Assembly: GCF_954871325.1 (NCBI RefSeq)
Contig: NC_088775.1
Location: 83,925,561-83,989,560, forward strand
Direction: 5' to 3'
DNA: 64,000 nt
DNA from: Gordionus sp. m RMFG-2023
Lineage: Eukaryota > Nematomorpha > Gordioida > Chordodea > Parachordodidae
The position numbers and the translations under genes were made by a program. The notes below the pieces were generated by a model. It ran no database searches. It had not been told where the DNA came from and saw only the letters and a list, made by a program, of their open reading frames with translations. This document shows positions 26,136 through 38,460 of this stretch, one piece after another (the first letter of the stretch is position 1; each line of letters starts with the position of its first letter).

Positions 26136-26255
26136 CAGGCGCGTACGCAGGAATTTGTTTTGAAGGGTAGGGGGGGGGGGTAAATAAAATTATTTATAGA
26201 AATTATTCTAGGAGTCATTTATGAATATCTTAAGTTTGGTATTAAGACTAGTAAC
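26136..26255. mobile_element. Left end of a G-tract hAT-like element
   Basis: CAGGCGCGTACGCAGGAATT is followed by a run of ten or more G. The opening matches the left end of the 12687-14113 element (CAGGCGCGTAGTCAG). No matching right end was found downstream. Confidence 0.55.
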
Positions 26256-26375
26256 TAATGTTGTTAAACGGCTCGATTTAAGCCGATTTTTAAAAACGGC
26301 TAACTCAATATTTTATCCAAAAAATAAAAGGCATGCCTGAAGATTTTGCTCATAGATGGCACAAAAGGCATGGAC
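26256..26375. repeat. Left half of a MITE-A copy
   Basis: It starts TAATGTTGTTAAACGGCTCG and continues through AAAAACGGCTAACTCAATAT and GATTTTGCTCATAGATGG. The similarity ends near GGCATGGACATA and the right arm is absent. Confidence 0.75.
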
Positions 26376-29300
26376 ATAAAATTGTCAATTTAACGGCGGA
26401 GTTCACTTCTGTAGAGGTGAAATATTATATAATATACTAATAATAATAACATAAACGTAAACATAATTGAATATAATTTTAAAAAATTATTTTTTAAAAC
26501 ATTTATAATATATAATATAGTTTTTCTGTTAAAATAAAATTAAACACTTAAAAATAACGGGAAATACATTAAAAAAAATATATTAATTTTTTTTTGTTTT
26601 TGGACACTTTATTTAGAAAAAAAAATATTAAATATAATAATATTTCATTTTTCTCTCCTTTTAATATCTATTTAGCATAATTATAAATATTTTTTTTTTC
26701 TCTTTTTATTTTTTCATATTTATTTTATGATTCCCCCTTCTTTTTTTGTGAACCTATAATGTATAATGTTAGAGTAAAGGAATAGGACTTAGCCCCCTCT
26801 ATGAAATAATAAAAAAAAAATTTGAACTAATATAAACTTTTAACTTATTGAATAATGCATATAGCATTTTATTTTTGGCTAATAGTCTTGTGTGGGACAG
26901 TATGAGGCGATTTAACAAAATTATTATATTAATATAAAATTCCTTTTTTTTTATTTTATTTTTTAAGATAAAGAAATCAATACAATATTTTTATTTTTAT
27001 TTATGAAGGTATACATAAATTTTAACTTAATTACACATTTATAATAATTTTATATATAAATATAAATTACTATAATTATTAATATAATTATTAATATTAG
27101 GAATTCAATATATACATAATTAACACCTTTTATTTAAAAGTGCGCTCAGATTTATATATATTATTATTAATTATTGTGTCAAAGATTGTCACCTCCTCCT
27201 TGAATGGTGAAAAATAGAAACGGATTGTAATATTTATTAATTATATTCAAATATTATAATTGAATAATCTTATCCAGGTGAGCGTGGGAGGGGGGGGGGC
27301 AGGAACGATCAATACTTTAATATGTAATATATGAAAGAGAATTAAATTGTTTATAGTATATGCTATTAAGAATGTTGTGGATGCTGTCCCCCCTCCCCCT
27401 TTCATTAAACTAAAGTATAAAATAATCAGTTCTAAAATGGATACCTATGTATAAAGATTACGAGGGTATTCCACCTAAATTTTAATCTAACAATCGGTAC
27501 CCTTCCCTATGTTACAGAATAGTAATATAATTTCTAAATCGTGGTAGTAGAGAGTGATCATATATTCAAACCGGATTTGAACCGAACCGTGTAACCGTTA
27601 CTCACTGAAAACAAACCAAATCTGAAGCGTAAAAAATTTATCACTCAACCACTGAACCGAATCTCTAAAAATGTTCGTGAACAGGGTTGAACCATTTGAT
27701 GTTTTAACTATTGATAATTAATAATGAGTTTTGACTGATAAATATCAGAATATGTTGGTATAGTGATATTTGACATTGGCAGCTGTTAGCAAATAGAAGT
27801 GTCATTCATAAAATCTATTCTTCTCACTTAAAGATATGATTTGATGTAAGAAAATTTTGAAAATATTTTTATTTGCATACGGCTCAATAAAATAACTTTT
27901 ATGAGACTTCTCTCAAGAGCTCTAATCTTGAATGGAGTTGCACCACTTCATCCCGAAAGGAGGTTTGATCTTCAACGCGGATCCGAGCGGAAGTTTGATT
28001 ATCTATAAACGCGAATTTATTCAATTATTTGACAATGAACGACAAAATGTGAATGAATTCGTTTTTATAAAAAAATTAGTATTTTTTACAGCACTAATTA
28101 AAAAAATTATCTTTTTTCTTATTTTCCCTCGGGATTCTTCTCCTCTCCCATCCACCTCCCCTAGATTTCACTCAAGGGGTCAAAGAATGTTTTTTTATAT
28201 TTAAATGTCAAATAATTGTCACTCCAACAACTACTAGAAAAAAAAATCATTTTATTTTAAAAATTTTCATATTAATTTGATATTAAAAATCGAATCATAT
28301 TAATAAAAATTAAGAGCTCAGTTGAACCGTTAATAAAAATATTATTAAAAAGAAAAATTTGCTAAAAATCTGCTAAATTTTTTTAAAATATTTTTTTTCA
28401 TTTTTTTTTATCTTATCAAAAATATATTTTCTTTAATTAAATTTTAAATAATTTGTAATTTTTTTTAAAAAAATTTATCTTCGTTATATAATCTTATCAA
28501 TAAATAAAAAGTATATTTAAAAAAATTTTTTTAATAAATAAATTTCTCGTTTGAGTTAATTTTAATTATTATTATTTTAAGTAAAATTTAATAGTTTATT
28601 AAGGTAATATTTATAAAAAATAATCAACTTTAATTTTCGTTTAGTTTAAGCAAGTGATTGCACTTTCCCTGGAAGGACAAAATCCTTCTCAGAACAATAA
28701 GCACATTACTAATATTAGATTTCCGGTTGAGTCCACTATAAAAATTATAGACAGGAGTAGATTATTAGTTACCCCATAAATATGTTAGGGCTGAAAAAAT
28801 ATTGACCCTTTAAAAAAAATTGTCGTAAAAATAACTAATATGCAGCCTAAAACTATATTTAAAAAAGTGTGATTAGCTATAAATCTAGTCAATTCAAAAA
28901 AAAATACCAGAGTCCAACAGCAATTCAAAATGATGACAAAGTATTTAATAAATAACTAAATGTGCTTTGATATTATCAGTTGACATAAACATGCCAGGAG
29001 ACTAGTTATATGCCATGCTGTTCTCGTTTTAATTTGAATTGCCGTCTCCGAAAATGTATTCATTATATATATTTTTTTGTTCCAATTCAAAATTAAATTT
29101 CTTCCAAATAGACACATGCCTCCAAAATTAAAATACCTCCATGTATTTCCCTAGAGCGGGATTAGATTTCCCAAATTTCCTGAAGATTCTAGCAGAATTG
29201 GTAAAAATAAAAATAAATGAGTAACATGAGAGTATATTCATATAGGGAATGTAAATATTTGTTTAAAGGCGGATATATATGCATCATATGATTCCATGTC

Positions 29301-30884
29301 CAATCATAGCCGCTATTCGAACATTATCCGTACATAGTATATCATCCAGATTCAGATTTTCTTAATATCCATAACTTATTCATCACTACAGCAATAAACT
29401 AATTTTTTTGCTTGTTAAAAAGTAATAGCGTTTAGTCTTTTTTTCTATAAATTTTTTTGTTTAAAGTGTCTTTCAGGGATCTGAATCATGACGTTCATAT
29501 AAAAATAACGGTTAATGGTATAGGCTCGTGAAACGTAAAAAAGTAATATTAGTCTGTTTTGAACCTTTAAAAACCGGTTCGAACCCTTTGAGATGCTAAC
29601 TTGTTAGAATATGTACAAAGAAACACATTTTTTTTAAAAAATATTTAATAACATATATAATGAAAACTATGGTTTATTTTATTATCAGTATAGTAAATAT
29701 ATATATAATTTGTAAATTATGACAAATAAATAGTGTCATTGATAGGGCAAAATCAAAAGTTGTAAAACAGTTAGGATATCTGTTCAAACCAGTTTAAACA
29801 CCTTTTAGAGGTTCGGCTTGGATATCTGAGAAATTTTGTTTAAAAAATATGTAATAATATTCAGTCATACATTTTTAGGAAAACTAATAAACAACCATAT
29901 AATTTTTAACTCTTCCCCCTTTTCAACCAATTTTACAGAATACGGCCAATATTTTCAATTGAAATCCGGGCAGGAAAAAGGGGCCGGGTTAATATATAGT
30001 TTTTAAATTTCGGGTTAGGCCGAACAATTTGAACCTCTGCCGGGTTTCTTGTCTCTGATAATAAAATAATTATATACATTATCTGTAAAGGTCTTTTGCC
30101 CCTTTCCCCTCAATTTAATTGAGGGTTCAAATTCGTTTAACTTTTAAATATATATGACTAGAAGTGAATTTACATATTATAACATATTTTATTTAGATTT
30201 ATAATATTCAATATTATAAAATATCCTCCAAAAAAAAATATATAGATATATAAATATTTTTTTATTATTATTATTATTATTTTCAAAAAACAAAAAAGAA
30301 ATTAATATTACGATAATTATATTTAATTCATATAATATGTAAATTATTTATAATAATATAATTTGGTATGACTTTTCACAAGAGTGAAAAAAAATGAAAA
30401 AAAATTCAATAGACAAAGGAACCCATAAATTATTAAAATAAATATTTTTATATATATTTTTTTTAAAAAATATAATTTTATTTTATACGATCAAAAAAAA
30501 AAATATAAAATCAAATCCCATTATTTTGAAAAAGAAAAAAGTCCTTTATATCAATAAATATCGACGAAATTTAACAAATGTTTCGTCCCAATTAACTAAC
30601 CAATTTCCAATAAATCTTGTTGCCCTGAGGAATTTTTTGTTCCCCCCTTTTCGGTAATGTATAAAAAAAAAGCCATGTTTAAAAGGAAAATATAGGAATC
30701 AATTATTTAGAATCAATTAAATTTGATTTTTATTTTTTTTTCTTCCTATTATTTCTTTTTATATAAATTATGAATTTAAAAAAAAAAAATTATTACCAAA
30801 AAGCGAATAAACCTTTTAAAATATTTATTTTTTTTCCCATATTATTTTTATTTTGGAAAATTATAAATGAAATTGAAATTGAAA
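26376..30884. other. Very A+T-rich intergenic block
   Basis: This block holds long A, T and AT stretches, short trinucleotide runs (ATT near 30255-30270) and G/C tracts at 27289-27300 and 27388-27402. Words of the GAACCG type at 27560-27690 and 29560-29830 look like element debris. The 90-codon ORF at 27932-28204 starts with ATG but matches no family I know and ends in a low-complexity tail. A GGCCCG-family fragment lies at 29945-30058. No gene is recognised. Confidence 0.5.
29945..30058 (-). repeat. Fragment of the GGCCCG-rich element family
   Basis: Read on the minus strand from 30058, it starts TCAGAGACAAGAAACCCGG, then GCAGAGGTTCAAATTG and CGGCCTAACCCG. This matches the opening of the copies at 15803, 37105 and 55180. 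The far end is lost. Confidence 0.6.
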
Positions 30885-31319
30885 CAGGGCTTATCTACCG
30901 CAAAGACGTAGCCAGGATTTTCCTATAAGGGGGAGGGGGCGGATTTACTAATAGGAAAGGTTTTCCTGCTTAAATTTTATTGGAGGTCTTTAGGTCCACA
31001 TATTTAAAGCCTGGGTTTTATTATATTTTTATAAAAATATAATTGGGTTTTCAACTTATTTTTTTTTTATAAAAAGGCCTTTTTTAAAAAAAATTTTGAA
31101 TTATAAGTGGTTGTTTTTAAAATTGATTTAATTTTACTTTACTAATTTTTCTTTCAAATTCTTATTTATAGTGATACATTGTGCACATTTTTGGAGAAGA
31201 GTGGTGGAGAGGGGGGGGGTAGAGGGAAAAATTTGTCTTAGCTTGAAAGAATATTTTCGAGAACAAGCAAATAATCCCCCTTCCCCTTTATGTGTCTAAT
31301 CTACCGTCTTCATGCCCTG
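30885..31319. mobile_element. 435-bp G-tract MITE
   Basis: Ends CAGGGCTTATCTACCG and, read from the right, CAGGGCATGAAGACGG are similar. GACGTAGCCAGGATTTTCC and a GGGGGAGGGGG stretch follow the left end. Near the right there is GAGAGGGGGGGGG and then CCCCCTTCCCC. The interior (GAATTATAAGTGG, TTATTTATAGTGATACATT) matches the interior of the 51793-52526 element, so both belong to one family. The 8-bp flanks do not match. Confidence 0.65.
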
Positions 31320-32394
31320 TAATAGGTGGTCTTTCCATGCTATTAGATAGATATAACTGGAATTGTTTACTACGCCACAGTGAGGCATAGGTCTAACAAT
31401 GAATATTTTAATTTTTTTTTACCCAAATTAGAGAGAGTGAGCGTTCAAAGATGGAAGGTTTAGAAGAATTGTATAAATTTCAGTTTTATTTTACGACTTT
31501 AATTACTCTTAATGATAATATGGGCAAAAGGCAATTTTAGCTTTTAATGAAAGCGGAGGAGAAGACGTAATAATCAGCTGATATTTTAAAATCACTGCAA
31601 ATATCTATTCTAAATCTTACAGGAAACTGAGGCATGCATTCCCGCACTGCAAATTCCAATATCTTTTTACTTGTTGTAGTTAGATAAAATGTTTGAATGG
31701 TAAAAATATGTATATTTTTTGTGATTTTTTTGAAAAAATTTAAAAAATCAAAAAAATTGATTAATTTGATTTAATTGTAAGTAATTAATGCTTCAGGAGA
31801 TCCGGTAAGTAAAATTGAAAAAATATTTGATAAGCTATGAGCTAATATTTTGTTAAATGAAAAGCCGACTGACAAAAAAAATTTAAAAAGAAAATAATTT
31901 ATTTTCTAAAACGAATATACTATTATGATTATTTTCAAATAAAATTGTTAAACCAAATTTTAAAATTTATTTTTTTGACTATAAAATAATGGTGGTTTTT
32001 TTATTTTTAGCTACAATTTTTTCCCAAATATTCGTTATTATACCCTTAATTTAAAATAATCTTGATTATTAGTTTTGTGGCAAATTGTTTAGTATGTCCC
32101 AAAGATCAAGATTTTTAAAACTCCTCCCCCTCTCTCCTTCCTATTTCTGATAAAGGTAGTTCTTAAATTATATTATGATAAATATGGTTTAATTCACCTT
32201 TTTTTTATGTGAGGAAAAATCAATTGTTTATAACAAAATTTTTTACACGAATCATTTAAGCAATCTAATCATTTTTAAAATGTTTGGTGACAAATTTTCT
32301 TAAAAAAAGAGATTTATTATATCTAAATTAGATTAGTTTATTATTTAATTATTTTTATATGGGTTGTTTTTATAACCCACCCTCCTAAAAATCT
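31320..32394. other. Intergenic, no feature recognised
   Basis: A+T-rich DNA without a convincing ORF or repeat. A short C-rich run at 32120-32140 is isolated. Confidence 0.5.
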
Positions 32395-32402
32395 ATTATT
32401 AG

Positions 32403-32617
32403 TAGTGTTGTTAAACGGCTCGTTTTGAGCCGGTTTTTAAAAACGGCTAACTCAATACTTGACCTAAAAAAATATTACGCAAGCCTCAAGATTTTGCTCA
32501 TAGAAGGAACAAAGGTCCATACATATATTATCGAAATCTCAAGGCTTAGGCTATATTTTTCTGGCTGAGTTAGCCGTTTTTAAAGATCGGCTCGAAACGA
32601 GCCGTTTAATAACACTA
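32403..32617. repeat. MITE-A, best copy: 215-bp near-palindromic hAT-type MITE
   Basis: Perfect 8-bp duplications ATTATTAG flank it at 32395-32402 and 32618-32625. The two ends are long inverted repeats. The left starts TAGTGTTGTTAAACGGCTCG and runs through GAGCCGGTTTTTAAAAACGG and CTAACTCAATA. The right read inward is TAGTGTTATTAAACGGCTCG, then GAGCCGATCTTTAAAAACGG and CTAACTCAG. The inner part repeats AAGATTTTGCTCATAGAAGG and GAAATCTCAAGGCTTAGGC, also partly mirrored. It has no coding capacity. The 8-bp duplication and TAG-N-G start point to mobilisation by a hAT transposase. Confidence 0.92.
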
Positions 32618-33981
32618 ATTATTAGAATAGTTTCATCTACACATTTTTTATCCTATCTTCTATCCCTCCAAATATATTTCAAATTATAAACAATGAAACC
32701 GAAGTTGGAATGGAACGTGGTTAATTTTACATCTTCAACCAATCTCTTAACTATCAATCATGATGAAATTCCAAACTACATCTGACCCGTTTAATAAAAT
32801 TATTTTTTTTCGATGAAATAAAAAAAATGAATGGAGGAGGGTTAGCAGGATCATTTAATTCATAGTAAAACGTTCAACAACTTCAGAAGAGTATTTTCAT
32901 GATAGGGATTGCATTCCAAACTTAGGAATCCTTTTGGAAAATTAGTTTTCTTTCAAGCAATTAAAGTAAAATATTAATGCCGAGTTCGTAAAAAGCTGCA
33001 ATGTATCAAAGTTAGGCATAAAAAAATTTATCTTTTAATTTTAACATCTAGATTTTGAAAGATATCATGATAATTCTCTTATAAAATTTAAAAAAAAAAA
33101 CAAATAGTATATTATTTTTTTGAATTGTATTGCATTATATTATTCTGATTATATAATATAAAATTTTTATGATAAATGTTTATTTTATAAGCCTTTATTT
33201 TTCTGGACTGAAAACCCTGAACCCGAGCCGGGTTCACAGATATTTCACTAAACCAGAACTCCCCCCCCCCCCTTTTATTTAGAAGGAGACAGACTCTTCT
33301 TCTTTTTTTTAGAATATTAAATAATTTCTTCTCACTACATTGAGATTAGAATTATACAATTGACAAATAATTATGTCAAAAAATGAAACCACGAAATACA
33401 AAATAAATCATGAATTCTTTAAAAAAAAATCTAATTATTAATAATTAGTAGTATAATTTGGTATTTTTTTATATAAAAATTATTTAATTCTAAAATAATC
33501 TGTCTCCTTATATCAAGTGATCAAATTAGTAAATAAAATTTTAATGATTTAAATCACTGATTTTTTTAAAAAATCGCAAATTGATTTTTATTGGCCTACT
33601 CCATTAAATATACAATACTTTTAAGATGAGCTGTCCGCAGACACATCAACGCCTCAAAATAAAAAATCTTCATTTTTTTGATCAAATTGAATTTTATAAA
33701 TAATTTTGCAAGCTAAAATTAATTAGTAAGTAAATCTTTTGTAATTTTTATATTGTAGTAAAAAATCTTTCATGATAAAATCATTAAAATATATAGGAGG
33801 AAATATGGTATGAATGGCTATGTTTTTGCTTTTTTGAAAAAAAGGTAATATGATTTGTGTTTAACCAAACAAATTTTATTTCATTGTGCAGCTTAATATT
33901 TATCTTTAAAATAAAATTTGAATCAAAGCTCTATCTATAATAGTTTATGAGCTAGATGAGATTATGTGAAAGTTGTTTTTC

Positions 33982-34016
33982 TGGCCAGTCAAAACATAGT
34001 ATGTATTGACTGGCCA
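33982..34016. repeat. 35-bp perfect-arm inverted repeat (TGGCCAGTCAA)
   Basis: Arms TGGCCAGTCAA and TTGACTGGCCA enclose a 13-bp loop that is itself nearly palindromic. A third, diverged half (TAACTGGTCATA) follows at about 34025. It could be a protein-binding palindrome or the relic of a small hairpin element. Confidence 0.7.
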
Positions 34017-34404
34017 TATGTGTGTTAACTGGTCATAATATATTATTTAAGAATTTATTTATAGCACATTTCCTTTATCTTTTAATTAATATATTTCAAA
34101 GATATATATTCAAAATTTTGGACGGACAAAAATTCAAATGCTCATTTGAAGATTTTTTGTTAAACCTATGGAAAGATAGATTTTAGTGCGTTTTATCAAA
34201 TTTAAATTTTTATTGTTTATCTTTGATCTAAAAATGTTATCTTTGTATTATGAAATTTATATTAATGATTCTCTAGATTATGAGTAATTTAGGGAACTTA
34301 ACTTTCTAGCTTACCCAGAAGGGTGGTTGTTTGTTAGGTTATACCTAGACATGTTCTATCTATTATTATGATACTAAATCGTATGTTTTTTCCTTACTAT
34401 TATT

Positions 34405-34627
34405 TAGTGGTGTTAAACGGCTCGATTTAAACCGATTTTTAAAAACGGCTAACTCAATATTTTAGTCAGAAAAATATTCCCTAAACCTCAAGATTTCGAT
34501 AATATATGTCTAGTCCGTTGTTCCTTCTATGAACAAAATCTTCAGACTCGAGTAATATTTTTCTGGTTGAAATATTGAGTTAGCCGTTTTTGAAAATCGG
34601 CTCAAAACGAGCTGTTTAACAACATTA
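34405..34627. repeat. MITE-A copy, full length
   Basis: The flanks CTATTATT (34397-34404) and CTATTAAT (34628-34635) match at 7 of 8 positions. It starts TAGTGGTGTTAAACGGCTCG and ends, read inward, TAATGTTGTTAAACAGCTCG. The core words of the 32403 copy are in the same order. Length is 223 bp. Confidence 0.9.
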
Positions 34628-35269
34628 CTATTAATATGTAAATCGTTTAAAATACTATGTAAATTTTATTTGCTCAAATTTAATTTAAAATAGAGAGATC
34701 AAAGTTAGAAAGTTTTTACATTTTCTTTTAGTGATAGTTTTTATTTGTTATGATTTTATTTTACCATTTTAATGTCACAATTTTTCGCTTTAAATATTTG
34801 ATAAAGGTAGTTGTTTTCTTAAATTAAATTAATCTTAATAAATTTTATTATAATCTTAAAGTAATTTTTTAAAATTTCCATTAAAATGAGGGAGAAAGGA
34901 GTCAAAAGCACAAAGTGTTCTATAATGGGTGCAGTCATAATATGCTAAGATGATTTTTACATTTGTTGAGAATTATGTCGAAATTTTTGTAATTTTTTGA
35001 TATGTTTATTTCATGATATTTTGTTAAATTTATTCATTTTTTTTACTGATATATTTTCTTAAATGTGTTTAGTTGAGATTTTTGTTAATTGTGACTACTT
35101 AAATAAATTTGTAAAATTGTCCCGGGGCTTAAATTGCAAAAAAAAATTGAAATTTTATTATAACTCTCACATCATGTTCAAGAGAGATAAGTGGCTCTAA
35201 TTTATATATTTCATAGATTAATATTAGTGCTTTATCTACAATAATATGAAATCAAATCGAACATTTGCA

Positions 35270-36700
35270 TAATTCGTATTCATTACGTATTTTCGAATCG
35301 AATAACTGTTTATTCGTATTTCGAGCCTCAGAAGAGTTGAGTACGCTTTATTATCCCATTTGAACAGTGGCAATGGCTAAGAATTTCTCGAGACAATTCC
35401 CTTCAATTATTTAAGCCTTCATTTATTCGACGAAGAAATAAGGCAAACAATAGGTTTGAGACTTAGTTACAACATTGTAATACCGACGTCAAAAGCACTC
35501 CATTATCAATCATGCAAAAGCCGTTTTCACCAATATTCTCAGTGCACAAAGAAACCATAAAATAGGCTTTAATTTCTCCAGAAATTTAATTCCATGCATG
35601 TAATCGGCTCCTCAGAACTGATGAAAACCCATATGGTATATATACCATGAATCAGAGGCCAATTCTTATTTTAGGACTTTTCGTGTACTGATCCTAGTAT
35701 ATAAAGATAACCCTTCCCGCAACTGAAATCTCGAAAACCAACAAATAAATAAATTTAGTTCGTACCTTTTCGTCTCTTTCATCACTCTACTCTACTACTT
35801 TGGTATGAACCTTGAACTAATTAGGGAGATTGCAAGCGCACCACCGTTAACACAGATGAAACCCGCAAATTACCTTCAAGAAAGACCTGTCATAAATACT
35901 ATTAGATCAAATTATTTAAGCGCCATCTCTTATTTGGTCTAATGGAGATCCATATGTTTTTTATATATGTTTTTGTTTTTTTTATAATGGGGTTTTTTCA
36001 CAGATATGTTTTTTTTACCCAATTTGAAAAAAATTTCTATATGGAAATGGCCTTATATTTCCGTTTAATTTCTTTATTTAAGTAAATATATGACCTGGAA
36101 TGCAACAGACAGAAGGATTGGGATACGCCAGTTGTAGCTCACTGCGTTGAATCTCTATTATATAGCATGCTACCAACCGACCATTTCCTCTTCTCTTCTT
36201 TGATTAATGGGTCCGAGGACAAATCTTTAGGAGTATACTTTCTAACAATCTTCATCTCTTACTCACCAACAATTAGCTTACCTATGCTATCGGAATCCGC
36301 TTAATTGTGTACCACAATCTTTCTTCACATCTGCTCTGACTGCAGGAACTTTTATAGACAGCGAAGAAAAGCACAGTTAACATTGTAGATCGTGTAAAGG
36401 TCGAATCTTCGGACATAACCAATATAATTTATTGATCTAAAGAGCTCTAAAATTGGCCCAAATATCTGTAATACTTGAACCCCTATGACATTTTAGATCC
36501 ATTGGAAAGCGGCCTGACCTAATCATCTTAATTTTATGGAAACGGGACCGATCTCTCATTTGGGACTATTCTTGTATAGACCAAACCTACTAGAGCAAAA
36601 TGAACGGCATGAGAGAATAACATATGCTTCAATGGCAGAATTTTAGACTTACTCTTCCTTTCTTATATTCTTGTAAAATAAAGAAGAAATATATCTTAAA
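35270..36700. other. Less A+T-rich island, unclassified
   Basis: This stretch is clearly less A+T-rich than its neighbours and has little homopolymer. I could not align it with a gene or with a known transposase, and reading frames are short. It contains a perfect 16-bp palindrome ATGGTATATATACCAT (35633-35648) and a TATATAAAG word shortly after. It may be an old retroelement fossil, but the family cannot be named. Confidence 0.35.
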
Positions 36701-36777
36701 ACGGGAAAAATTAGTAACAATCTATGGTTAGATGACTGCCATTGAAGCTTATAAATTAGTTTTAAGAATTATGGTTA

Positions 36778-36974
36778 TAGTGATGTTGCTAAATCTATAT
36801 AAAAACACAGCCAACTCAATATTTTAACCAGAAAAATATTACGCAAGCCTGAATGCAAGGCGCAAAGGTTTGGACATCTTTTAGCGAAATCTCGAGCTTA
36901 AGCAATATTTTTTTTATATCTAAAATATTGAGCTATTATTTTTTGGGCTCATATCGTCTCTTGTATCAACACTA
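36778..36974. repeat. MITE-A copy, eroded
   Basis: It starts TAGTGATGTTGCTAAATC and ends in TCAACACTA. The inside holds GCCAACTCAATATTTTAACC, AATATTACGCAAGCCTGAA and GAAATCTCGAGCTTAAGC. The arms are eroded and no target duplication is visible. Confidence 0.8.
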
Positions 36975-37104
36975 ATGACCAGCTTCTGAATGTTTATTTT
37001 TTTTTAACATAATTATTGTATATTTTAAATGTTTATACTTATAATCAAAATGTATCATATAATTATTTTTAATATTGAATAAAAAAATAATTAATATAAT
37101 GTAT

Positions 37105-37395
37105 TAGACACCGGCAGAGGCCATTTATACGGCCCGACCCGACCCAGCCCAGTTCCGATATGGGAAAATTATGGCCCAGCTCAGATTTCTTTAAAAAGAA
37201 ATACGAATTTACACTGTGTTGGGGTCTAACAGAACTCAATCAGTAGCAAAATGCTTATGTATTAAAAACTACTCAACCAAAATAAATGAAATTTGGAATA
37301 TAGATTCTAAGATACATGAAGTTACTGAAAATTCAAGAGCATAAAATTATTTTTTATGTAATATCAATTCTAGCAAGCCAGGTCCTTTAGACCCC
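37105..37395. mobile_element. GGCCCG-rich element copy
   Basis: It starts TAGACACCGGCAGAGGCC, followed by TACGGCCCGACCCGACCC. A candidate right end is the CCAGGTCCTTTAGACCCC stretch, similar to one near 16300. The length, about 290 bp, depends on that choice. No coding capacity. Confidence 0.5.
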
Positions 37396-38339
37396 ATCGG
37401 AGTATTGCAGGGTTAATATTAATAAAATACTAATTTTTTTATAATAATATAATAACATAAATCATTAAATTAATTTTGTCATGCGTTTATCGTAAAATTT
37501 GTTGTCAAGAAAAAATTATTAGATTTTTTAAATTCTCAAGAGTTTCATTAATATTTTTTTGTTAATTTAATAAAACAAAATATTTCAAAATTTTTGGTAA
37601 AATTTGATTTTGATTTTTTTTTTAAAAAAAATGATTTGATTTATTAATTTTGATTCTTGATATTTGATTTTAAATATATAAATTTTATTTAAATATCTTT
37701 TAATAAAGTTTTAAAAAAATATATTTTGTGATATACAAGAATTTTCAATTTTTTTTTAAGTTTTTTTTAAAGAAAATAGAAATTACATTTTAGATAAATA
37801 TCACATTATACGTACTATATTTTTAAACTTTGATATGAAATTCAAAATTGTAACATCTTAAAAAATTACATAAAAATTTTAGGAATAAATTAAAGTTTCT
37901 TTAAAATTGTGTTTAAAAATTTTCTTTAAATTTTAAGAATAAAACCAAAAATAATTTTTAATAAACTTTTTTTAAAAAATATATATTTTAAGATTTTTAA
38001 AACAAAATGTTTTTAAATTTAATGCTGCGTTTTCATGTGTGAAATTTTATTTTTCGATTTTAAAGAAAAATAATTTTAAAATTTTTGTATTTAAAAAATG
38101 TTTTATTTTTAAGAATTAAATTTTACATTTTTAACTTTTTTAAATATTTTTTTTGGTTGGCGGAACAGAAAACCCCATTCTGCAATCCTAATTAAAATAT
38201 TACAGCTATTTTATTATTCTTTGCAATACGAAAGACTCTTTATATTAATATAATAAATTTAAATAAACTTTTGAATTTTATTTCTTCTATAATACATTCC
38301 TTCATTTTTCTAATCAGGCAATATGTATATAGGATAGGT

Positions 38340-38460
38340 ATTTAACGGTAATCGGTCAGAAGTGTCCTGGACAAAAAGACCCAGATAAAAATACTTAAGT
38401 TGGAAAGACACTGGATATAACTACCACCCGGGCAAAATGATATTGTACAAAAATACCCAA
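38340..38460. repeat. Degenerate GGACAAAA-type short tandem units
   Basis: Units such as GTCCTGGACAAAAAGACCC, AGATAAAAATACTT, GGGCAAAATGATATT and GTACAAAAATACCC follow one another. They look like a diverged array of a 15-17 bp word of the kind seen at the ends of some invertebrate MITEs. Confidence 0.4.

Noticed and set aside
27932-28204. 90-codon plus-strand ORF
   Set aside because: It has an ATG, but the second half is low-complexity (poly-Phe/Ile/Lys, then Pro/Ser) and no domain or splice context supports it.
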